This document shows, piece after piece, positions 35,834 to 47,800 of a stretch of 64,000 nucleotides of DNA. Origin of the DNA: Tanytarsus gracilentus. Taxonomy: Eukaryota; Arthropoda; Insecta; Diptera; Chironomidae. The DNA lies in assembly GCA_038502055.1 (NCBI GenBank), contig JAXRKN010000041.1:3763501-3827500 (forward strand), given 5' to 3'. The notes beneath the pieces were generated by a model that saw only the letters and a list, made by a program, of their open reading frames with translations, was not told the DNA's origin and did no database searches. A program made the translations under genes and the position numbers. How positions within the stretch are numbered: the stretch's first letter is position 1; each line of letters begins with the position of its first letter.

Positions 35834-38800
35834 CTAACGGCAGAGAAGACAAAGTTTAAGGTTGTTATAAAAAAGTTCGTTCGTTCGTTTTAAATTTTTT
35901 CGAGGTATTTCATGAATTTGTTTCGAAAATAAGGGTAACATAAATATTTTTAATTTATTTTTTTTGCGGGAATGTGTCAAGAGAAATAAACTTTCTCAAA
36001 AACATTAATAAGACATAAAATAAAATAACGCCAATTAATTGTGATAAGAAAAAGTGCAAATTAGTTTTAATTTTCTCTCAAATCAGTTTTTTAAATTAAC
36101 ATCGATCTGTATTAAGAAACGGAAAAGAAACAGAAAAAAGAAATAAATCATAAACCAACTTTTAATCTCAACATTTACTTGTGAATATAAATCTTAACTA
36201 CGATTATATGTCTGTACAGTATGGCGAGACAAAACTAAAAGAAAACGATGGACAAACTCTCTACCCTGTCAGCACAAATTTTAATTTTTTTTGATAAACT
36301 GTGCTACTAGGGTTGCTAATTGAAATCATAATTAATGTTAAAATTTCATAACCTAAGTGTAAAAGTTTTGCAATACTGATGGAATTCTTAAAAATATCTA
36401 TAATTAACTTAAATTATCATAAAAATTAAAAAATCTAAAAAGCTCAAAAATATTTACAAAACATGCCGTGTTTAAGTTGAATATTCCTCTGATCCATGCC
36501 AACGACGAAAGCTTTACATTCAAGAAATTTTGAATCATCACTTACGTTTTTAATTAATTTTTTGTTTAGGTTTTGTTGATTACATTTTTTGCTTTTAATT
36601 ATCCTAGCTATTAAATTTTGTATTTTAAGTTTTTTACATTTAAATTTTGTTTGTTCAGTCTTCCTTGTTTATGAGAATGAGTGTCGCCTTGATAGCATTC
36701 TTTTAAAGTACCTAAGTGAGGCTAAAAATTCAAAAATTGGCAAAAATATTTATAGTTAAAAAATATTTTCTTTTTTTTGCTGTACAAAATGATATAAAAA
36801 TCTACAAAAATGCTTTTTAAATAAATAAAAGTTTTCATGCAAATTTACCCTAATAGAAATTATGCTACAAGGGTCAAAAATAAATTTAATAAATAAGCTT
36901 AAAATCTACTAAAAATTCCATCAACTAGCAAAATAAAGTTTTACCTTAGAATCATAAAATAATAATTATAAAAATGAATTTCAACTTTATCGAGAGCTTT
37001 TTTAAAATGTTAGTCACAAGTTTTCTACTCAAAGTTAATTTTTCTTCGTTTCCTTTCATGTTAAACTGCAGAAGTGCATTATATGGTGTAACATAAAATC
37101 ATCTCATCTATAAAATTCTACAACTATCAAAAAATAAATGTTGACTATACACAACGAAATAGTTTAAACGTGCAAAAAAATAAACAATTGACGAAAAATA
37201 ATGAAATTAGGCCAAAAATTTACCTCCTGAATGTAAGATACTATTGGCAAGTTCTTCTTGTTCGGGTGAAGCACCGTCACCTTTACGATATTTTTTAACG
37301 AATAAATTTTTTATATTTACAACGAGAAATATTTAAGAAATTTATTAATTTCGGCGATGATGAAAGAAGAAGCAATAGAAGAATGAAAGAGAGAAAGAAG
37401 AATTTTCAAAGTTTAGTGAATTGTTTCTGTGTATGTTGCTAATTAGTTGAGAAAATAATAATTATGGTTAAGAAATGAAAAGTTTTAAAAGTTTGATTAA
37501 AGCCGATTTTGTGAATTTTTTAATTTGTCTTTCGAATAGAATGAATTTTAAATTAATTGAATTGACATTTTTTAAATTTTTTCCCATCCGAAATAAAAAA
37601 GGAAATTAAATATTTCAAAAAGCAATGCCTCAGTGCTTGATCTTGATTGGTATCATGGTAGGCTCTATTTTCATATGAGCCCATCTCATGTCTCAAAGGT
37701 CTGTCATCACAAAATTGCTTTTTTTCGGAAAATGTTGAAATATTTTTCCCCATTCAAAGTTCAAATATCACTCACCTTCAACGATAACAACACAGGCTGT
37801 CTCATCCGATCCATATTCATTTGACGCTACACAACGATATTTGCCAGAGTCGCCCACTCGGCAGCCAACAATCTCCAAGAAAATGACACCGTCAGACTGC
37901 TGTTGCGGATATTCGTACTTGTTGAGTTCCGTCGTGTTCTTGTACCATTTGATATTGGGTTTTTTGGCATTGAGAGCGACACAGCACAAAAGCTTACAGG
38001 TGTCTCCGGTCTGCATGACACGTGGACGCAATTGGAATGTGAAGATTGGGGCCGTACCCACAGGTAGAACGTCTTTCGTGAGTGATTCTTCGCGTTTCGA
38101 GCGAATGTTCTCGCGTAATGCGTCCAATCGTGTGTTTGCTTGCTGCATTGTCTGTGAGAGGTCATTGGGTCCGGAGAATGGCGATGGCTGCACATTGAGG
38201 AAAACAATTTCCTCGCGAGCACCATAGAAGTTCTCCGCTCTGATGATGTATTCGCCACGATCGGCCAATTTTGTGCGATTAATTGTGAACTCATAGTCGT
38301 TGCCATTGTAGCGTTTCATGTATTTCACGCTCTGTCTAAGCTCGCGGCTGTTTGTGTGCCAGGTAACGGTTGCCGTTGCAACTGCACAAATGCGACATTT
38401 AAAGGTGACACTCTGTGCCTCATAGCAGAATTGCGATTGTGGTCGAATAACGAATCGTGGCGCTGCCTGTCGTCTATCGAAGCCATATGACTCTGAGTTT
38501 TTGATGATGCGAAGACGTGAGCGAGCTGCCAGCGATCCCAAGTAAATTTTGTAGTGCGTTGAGTCCAAATATTTGCCGAAAATGCCTTGTTTGCGGAGTC
38601 GTGAGTGAAGCTGATTAAGTCTTGAGTTGAATTTCTCGCGATTAAATGGTTCAGTTCGTCCAATTGAATCGCCGGTAAGCCAAACATGCTCGAGACATTC
38701 GTGAGCTGTCAAACGTTTTTCTTTGTTCTTAACCAAGAGTCTACGAATGAAATCTTTAGCTTCATCGGAAACATTACGGAAAGCTTCTTCATCGAATTCC

Positions 38801-41800
38801 CAATCGCATGCCTTGACATTCTTCAAAGTCTCAACATCAGTTTCGCCAGCGAATGGCGATAAGCCACTGAGGAGAACATAAGCGAGAACACCAACAGACC
38901 ACATGTCAGTAAAGAAACCAACAGCGTCGCGTTCAACAATTTCAGGTGCAGCAAATTCAGCAGTTCCAGTTGAGATTTTAACTTCATCATTTGGATTGAG
39001 TTTTGTCGCGAGTCCAAAGTCAATGAGTTTAATGTCGGTGCTTCGTGAGGTCGTGAGCATGATATTTTCGGGTTTAATGTCAAGATGAATGATGTTCTTC
39101 TCATGCATATATCGAGTAGCATCGCAAACTTGTCGGATGTAATTAATCACTTCCGATTCTGACATAACATAACCATCGGCCGTGATACGATCGAAGAGTT
39201 CACCGCCCGATAAGAATTCATAAATCATGCAAATTTCTCCCTCAACTTCAGTATCATCAAATGCATCGTGGAGATTGATGAGTTTATTGTGATGAAGTTG
39301 ATTCATAATGTCAATTTCCTTCATCAACAATTGTTTCTCCATTCCATTGCCGACGGGAATGAATTTGGCAGCATAAATGTGTCCAGTTGCACGTTCACGG
39401 CAACGATGAACCACACCAAATGCGCCGCTTCCAATCTCTTCGAGAATATCATAACGTGAGTATACACTTCCAGGTTGAACATCGACAACCTTTGGCATAA
39501 ACTTCTGATAGATATCCCAATAATATTGATCGTAATCAGTGACTTGACCCTTTTGATCGGTACGAATCTTTCTTCCTTGAGCGTCGAGCTTGAGACGAGT
39601 TGTTGGTTCTTGTTTTTTCGTTTCTTTCTCTGGCATTCGAACCCATTCGTTCATTTCAGTTGGTTCAGAGCGACCAAAAATATTTTCGCTAACCACTCTG
39701 AAGGCATAAGTGCGACCAGCTGTAAGATTTTGAACGAGCATTGAGTTTAAGCGAGTTGTTCCGCAAAGAACCCAAGTGTCATTTGGATTTTCACGCTTTT
39801 GAACGATGTAACCGGTGATGTTTGAAGCACCATCCGATAACGGAGGCTTCCATGTGAGAGCGACCGTTCCAAAGGTTTGTGAGAGAAGAATTTGAGGTGC
39901 GTCTGCTGGATAAGAATTGTAATCGATTCCATTTTCAGACACTCCATTGGTCAATCCTTGAAGTTTGGCACTTAAAGCTGCAGCATTAAGTTGATCATAA
40001 ATGATGTATTTAGATGAAAGCTCAATTTGACGTGGTGGCTCTGGGCGATCGCAAATTTCAATCTTAATTGTTGCCGAATCAGAACCAAGTTCATTTTCAA
40101 CGCTAAGAACATATGAGCCACGATCCAGTTTATCAACATTTTGAATCTTGAGCAATGCATGACGTTCGCCAGCTTCAACCTTAAAGTGACTTCCACTCTC
40201 AATGTTTTCACTTTCGCGGGTCCAGTGAATTCTTGGACGCGGGAATCCAACGAATGGAATCTTAATAATGATATTTTCACCGCGGTCGAAGAATGCAGTG
40301 TCACGGAAGCGTGGTGGAACATTAAGTTTCGGTGGTGTCTTAATAACCATCGCAGCTTTTGTGCTCTTAACGCCAGCCTTGTTTGTTGCACGACAAGTAT
40401 ATTCGTCAGCGTCTTCACCATAGACACTATTGATTATCAAATGATGAGTTGAGGTCGATGTATCAGTATAAATGTGATAACGTGTTCCACTTGTAATCTC
40501 ACGAGCTCCCTTATACCATGTAATGCGTGGTGCAGGAGTACCAATAATTTTACATTCGAAAGCAGCATCACGGTTAGCGACACATGCAACTCCATTAAGT
40601 TCTTTGATAATTTCTGGTGGTGTACCCTCGCTTGGATCGACAATTTTAATTGGTCTTGATGGTGCCGACCATGCACCAGCGCCTCCAACGCCAACAGCAC
40701 GAACACGGAACTCATATGTACGTCCATCGAGAAGATTATCGAGCATCGATTGAGGATGGAAGACGGTACTTCCAGCATAAAGTGGAATACACAATTGATC
40801 ACGTCCAGATGTTGATGACTGTGAATGTGTTGGACCGGCACGTTGCCATAAGTCAGTTTCAGTGTCTGACTCGCGTTTCTCGATTTGATAACCAAAGATA
40901 GTGCTGCCACCATCGTCAGCTGGATGAGACCATTGCAAAATGACCTCGGCACAACCGACAAGTTGAGTGCTATCATCTTCAGCTCCTTCAGTCGATACTC
41001 TGCGTCCTTTAAGATGTTGAATAGTGTCAACGAGTGTTGGTCTGCCTGGAGCTCCTGGAGCACGTTGTCCCGAAACTGTGTGAACGATTTCTGTGCATTC
41101 GAGCCAATCTGAGCTTCCGGCATCATTTGCAGCTGCGATACGGAATTTATATTGACGAGCTGGTTGAAGATTTTGAACCCAAACACTTGTGTCACGGCAA
41201 TGAGCATTAACTTGAATCCATGTTCCTGATTCAACATCACAACGTTCAATGATGTAATGAGTAGTTTTACGAACAACCCAGTTGGATGATGTTTCCAAAT
41301 CTTCTTTTGGTGCCAACCATCTGAGGAAGCATGAGTTAGTTGTGACATTTTGAACATCAACTGGTCCTCTTGGCGGTGGTGGTGGTGCAAGAACATAAAC
41401 GTCAGTCTTGCCTGAAACAATTCCACTTGAATTTTTCAATCTAAACTCATAAGAGCCAGCTTGTGTTGTCTTCAATTCACGCAAGAAAATGAGGAAGAAT
41501 TCATCAAAGATTGCGACACGGCATCGATCTTCAATATCTGAATCGCCTGTAAGCTCAACACCATTCAATAAAACAGATACTTCCATAGGTTGATCACCAC
41601 TATAGAAGACCTTAAGCTTGCCAGTATCTCCTTGATTAATTGTAACGGTTGGTTCGTAATGTCCAAGTTTAGGTGGCACTCCAACACGAATATGACACAT
41701 TGTCCACACTGTTCCGAGTTGATTGAATGCCTCGCAGCAGTATTCACCCTCATCTTCCCACTCAAAGTGTCTAACAGTGAGTTTGAAGACTCCATTACAA

Positions 41801-44800
41801 ATTGAAACGTCGTAGCGAGGATTGTCTGTGATATCCTTGCCATTTTTCAACCAGCGGCAATCGGGTTCGGGTGTACCGTGAGCCTCGCATTCAAGAATGC
41901 ACTCACGTCCACGTGGAACATCCTTAGCTTGAAGGCGTCGAACAAATTCTGGTTTTTCACCTCCAGAAATTTCACAAATCTTTGTGAGTGGAGTTGGTGG
42001 TGATGGCTGCGATGCTCCGTGAGCATTATGAGCTGTAACTCTAAATTCATAGAAGCTATATTCAATAAGTCCAGTAACTTGGAACTCGTTGAGTTTAAGA
42101 AGAATATCAGTGCATCTTCTCCATGACGCGCTGTTCTTTTCTTTCTTCTCGATTGTATATCCTGTAATTGGTGAGCCGCCATCATCTTCTGGCGCAGACC
42201 ATCGCAAGTCACACCAAGTTCTGCCAACAGCGATAATTTTGGGTGCTGTTTGACCTGATGGTGGTGCGGTCTTTGTCTTGGTCTTGACTGGAGCGCATGG
42301 TTGACTTGGTTCACTAATGCCAGCAATGTTTGCAGCACGAACACGGAACTCATAAGATTCGCCTGGAACAAGTCCATGAACAGTGTAACGAGTATCTTTA
42401 ACGAGGTATGGAGTGATGAGCCATTGACCTCCAGTGGTTGGTGAACGCCATTCAACCTTATAGCCAGTGATCTTAGCACCGCCATCAGAACGAGGACGAG
42501 CCCACATAAGATTAATTGAGCTTGTTGTAATCTCAGTGCATGATGGTGTGCCCGGTGCATCGGGAATACGGAATTGATAGCTTGCTTGGACAGGTCCAGC
42601 AGTTGTGAGTGGATCAGAAATGCCAAATTGATTTTCAGCACGAACTCTAAACTCATATTTATGATTTTCACGTAGACCGCACGCTGAATATGTTGTGCTG
42701 CGATTAAATGAGCAAATCTTAACCCAAACATATTCAACTTCTTTCCTCTCAATGATGTAATTTGTGATTTCAGATCCGCCATTATCTTCTGGTGGTTCCC
42801 AAAGAAGAGTGACTGATTCTGGCGTGATGTCAGTACATCCGAGATATTTGCCTTCAACGGCAGTCTTTGAAGCTGTTGTATCGCCAGCCATTGGTAAGAT
42901 TGTTGTAAATCCTCGAGGTGGTGCAGGACGATCGACAACAATCACCTTGAATGAAACCTGATCTTTTCCAGATGCATTTTCAACGGTCAATCTATAATTG
43001 CCATTGTCGCCTGGACGTTCAGTTTCAATAATCTCCAATTGATATTCTTTGTGAGCATAGGTAATCTTAATGCGTTCATTTTCAGTAATAACATTTCCAG
43101 TGTTATCCCATTGAGCGTCAGGAACTGGGAATCCTTGCATTAATGGAATTGTAATTCGCAAGCGAGCACCAGCAGAAACAATGTATTCTTTTGGTGCAGC
43201 TCCCAATTGCAATTGAAGATTAGTGCGAATTGAGCCGAGTTTAGGAGCAGTAGATGGTGGTTGGCAAGCGAGTGGAATTGATGCTTGTGAATAGGCACCA
43301 TGACCTGCGGCATTTCTTGCTTGCACTCTAAATTCGTAATTTTCTCCTTCAACCAAACCAGTGATACGGGTGAGGCATTCAGGTCCGGTTTGTGCACAAC
43401 GATCCCATGATGTTGTTCCTTGCAAACGACGTTCAATAGTGTAACCAGTAATTGGAGATCCACCATTGCTCTTTGGCGCCTTCCATTCAAGCATGATTGT
43501 TTCCCATTTAGTGATGGGAGCACTTGATGGGCTTTCGAGATCGTCGAATCTCTTGGTTGGACGGTCAAATTCAGCACGGAATGGCACACCTGGTGCATCT
43601 GGCACATTGAATGAATGACGTGCACGAATTGGACTATCAGTTTGAGCCCAATCTGAAGCACCATAAGTATTTTCAGCACGAACGCGGAACTCATATTCAG
43701 TTCCAACTTCAAGATTGCGAACTTTGCATTGAGTTGTTGTGCAGTAGCTGTTAACCTTGACCCATTTAGCATCTTTAGCCTTTCGTTTCTCAACAGTATA
43801 GTTGTCAATTGGAGCACCTCCATTATCTGATGGCTCAGTCCATGCAAGGAGAAGTGAATCACCCTCAAATTGTGGTACATGAAGATTTTCTGGTGGTGCT
43901 GGTCTGTCGAGAACAGTAACCTTAATGTCAAGTGTATCAAATCCTGATGGATTCTTCAAATGACAACGATAAGAGCCGGCATGATTGCGTTGAGCATTGC
44001 TTACAATCAACATGGCAAAGTCGCTTGTGAGATTGCTAATAATATTGCCATCGCTTGATTTTTGCTCTGGTTTTTGTTCTTCAGATGAAATCAAGAAACT
44101 TCCATTAAAGTTCCATGAAGCAATTGGCCATGGATTGGCAATGTATGGAATTGCAATTGAGAAGCTCTCTCCAGCCCGAACAACAATATCGCGTGGCTTC
44201 TCTGAGCCAAAGATTGGACGATTTTGTTGCTGAAGAATTTTGCACCATTGCGATGGACGCGATGGTTTTGATTCGCCGAAAGAGTTGACTGCCTTAATGC
44301 GGAATTGATATTCGCCACCTTCTTCGAGTCCCTTAACATCGCAGCTAGGTAACTCAAGCATTTCACATCCGGGAGCGAGTTGCCATTCTCCATCATTATC
44401 GCCATCTTTCTTACGCATTTCAACTCTCCATCCTTCAACTGGTGCAATCTTTGATTTAGCAGTTGTAGAAATAGGTGCGGTCCATGACAATTTAACGCCA
44501 TCTTTAGTGATACGATCAACATTTGGTGGATAAGGTTCGCCTGGTGGTCTCGATGGCACTCCAAGTTCAACACCAGCTGATGGCGGTGAAGGTTCACTTT
44601 CTCCAGCATCTGAGATGATCTTATAACGGAATTCATACTTGAATCCTGGCTGCAAGTCAGTGACAAGCAATGTTGTGCTTGGTGTTGGATAAGTTGTAAT
44701 TCTCTCCCATGGTGTGCCACGGACACGTCTCTCGATATGATATCCAATTAATGCGCGGCCGCCTGTATCTCTGGCTGCTGGCCAAGTAACAATAGCAGCG

Positions 44801-47800
44801 TCACCTGATGTAATTTCAACCTTAGGAGCATCCATTGGAGCTGGTGGTGCGTCAAATGGACTCTTAATGACAACTGATAAGCCACTCAAATGATCGATTG
44901 AAGCTCCAACAGCGTTCACAGCACGACAACGGAATTCGTATTTCGAACCCTCCTTCAAATTGCGAACTTGATAGCGATTTGTTGGACAATAGCCATTGAG
45001 AAGTTGCCAGAAATTAGCTTTAACTTCCTTATACTCAATTTCGTAGTGAGTAACTGGACTTCCACCATCATCACGTGGTTCTGGCCATGTCAAATTGAGA
45101 CCATCACGTGTTTGATCGCTATAAGTGATTGATCCAACAACTGAAGGCTCAGTAATCGCCTTTGGCTTCTCTTCTCCATCGCGAGCAATCGAACGTTCAC
45201 GGAATTCTTCGCGTGAATAAGCTTCCCATGTTGGTGGAGCCAAGACGACAACATCAAAGACGTATGAGTCAGTTCCAAATTCATTTTGAACTTGAACTTT
45301 GTATTCACCGCTATCGCGTCTGGTTGTCTTTGTAACCCACATATCGGTATTTTCTCCATCAAATTTGAAGCCACTCTTGCTTGCTTGTGGAATTTCTTGA
45401 CCTCCCTTGCTCCATTGAACAGTTGGAGCTGGAGTACCGCCATATTTGACAGACAATCTGAGTGGTTCACCTTGACGAATCTTAACATGTTTACGAGTTG
45501 TTGTATCGAGAATAATGTGAGCTGCTTCCTTTTGATTTTTAGCATAGAATGGCTGTGATGCATCGGAAAATTCTCCTTCGCCAGCGCTATTAACAGCTGA
45601 TACACGATATTCATAGGCATGTCCCTCAGTTACATTTGTATCTTTATATCTGAGATCTCTAAGGAAATCAGTATGACATTTAATGAAACGTCCATATAAT
45701 CTGTCACGTCTCTCGAGCACATATCCTTCAATTTTAGAGCCTCCATCGGAAATTGGTGGAGTCCAAGTGACATAAATGTAATCAACATTAATATCAGCCG
45801 CTGTTGGTGGTTGAGGACGGCCTGGAACTTGAACGGCATTCGAAACCTTCTTCTTATCGCTCACAAGTGGTGGTGAACGACCTTGCAAGTTCTCAGCAAA
45901 TACTCTGAATTGATAAACAGTTTGATCTTGCAATTTTCCAACGACTGAGTGAAGATTTGTTGGGCTGATGTATGAAACAGCAGGTACCCAACCGCCTCCA
46001 TGAGTGATGTCTTGCTTTTCAATAACATAAGCGGTAATTGGTGAACCTCCATCGTAATCTGGTGGATTCCATGAAACAGTTACTGATCCTGAAGTAACCT
46101 TCTCGAACTTGAATGGAGGACGTGGTGCTTCTGGTGGTTCTAAAACAACCAATTGGAATCGACGAAGATCAGCTCCGCATGAATTTGAAACTTTCACTTC
46201 ATAATAGCCGCCATCATCGCCTGGCTTTAGATTGACAATATGAAGATTTGTATGCCAGCCAACAGCCGTAACTGTACGACGTTCATTTGACTCTAAAGCA
46301 ACTGAATTTTCAAAAACATCAGTTGAATCGAGTGATGCAAGTGTGCACTTATCACGTGTGACTCTCTTCCATTCAACAAGTGGTTCTGGTTCACCCTCAA
46401 AGTCAATGTCAAGATGGAAAATGACACCATTCTTGAAAGTGTATGAGTGTGAAATTGCCGTGAGAATTCTTGGTGCAAGAAGACGCAATTTTGGTTGAAC
46501 AAAGTCAGTCTTTTGACTTGGATCTGATTCGCCAGCTGAATTGACGGCAATAACTCTGAATGAGTAAACTCTCTGTGGATTCAAATCTGTGACAGTGCCT
46601 TCAAACACTTGTCCAAGACGTTCATTCATAACAGTTCCATTTCTACGTGGAACTTCACAGACACGATGCCACATTGGTGAGTCATCATCAGCTTGAGCAT
46701 TTGTTCCGACAGGAGCCTCAATTGCTTCAATAATGTAATGATCAATTGGTGAACCGCCTTCCTTATCAGATGGTTGGAAGTGAAGTACAACTTTACCAAC
46801 ATCCCAATCAACAACCATTGGTTTGCCGGGTGGTGATGGCTCAGCATAAGGATCTCTAGCAACCATTGGTACTTTAGTGCAAAGTGGATCTGAATCACCG
46901 ACATCATTGACAGCAATAATTCTGAACAAATATTTGCGGCGATAAGAGAGATTTGGAATATGAGCAAATGTGTTGGTTGGACGAACACCAGCGTCATTCC
47001 ACGTTCCACGAGACACATCCATTTTCTCAACTTTATAAGCCACAATTGGGCAACCACCGTCGTGTTTTGGTGGATTCCAGCTGAGTGAGCATGCATCTTT
47101 TGTAATGTTTGTGATATCAAATGGTGGCTCGGGTGCGTCAGGCACTGAAATGACCTTCAATTTACCCGAAACAGTTGCTTTACCAACCTCATTGACAACA
47201 GTGAGTGAATAAGTGTCTGTATCTGTTCGCTTAGCGAATGGAATTTCAAATACAGCTTCACCACCGAAATAGCTGAGATGTGTGTGCGCTGATCCTTCAT
47301 CAACAATCTTATTTCCACGTCTCCATTCGATCTTTGGCTGAGGTGATCCGCTGACATTAATTGACCATTTAGCTGATTTGCCTTCTTTGACAACCAAATC
47401 TGGCAAAGCATTTCTGTCCAAATGAGGAGCGGCAAATTTAGCTTTCATTAAATGTTGATGTGAAGCATCAGATGGATCTGAGTCGCCAGCTCTGTTAACG
47501 GCAATAACTCTAAATTCATATTTCTCGCCTTCAGTGAGATTTTGAAGACGGCCTTTAGTTTCAGGTGCATTAAATTTACCCGCATCGACCCATTTGCCGT
47601 TTGGACCACGTTTCTCAATCTTGTAATGTGAAATCGGTGAACCTCCGTCTCTCTTTGGAGCGGTCCACTCAAGATCAACCCATGTAGCATCGGAGTCAGT
47701 GATTTGAGGTGCTCCCGGTGCACTTGGACGTTTAAATTCATCTTCAGCAGTAATTGGTTGTGATGTTGCGAGATATGGAGATGCTCCAATTTTATTTGTG

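Noticed and set aside
40437..42941. Long minus-strand ORFs (329 and 364 codons) within projectin
   Set aside because: They are alternate-frame shadows of the 10-kb projectin exon, His/Leu/Gln-rich from frame-shifted FN3 codons, with no domain of their own.
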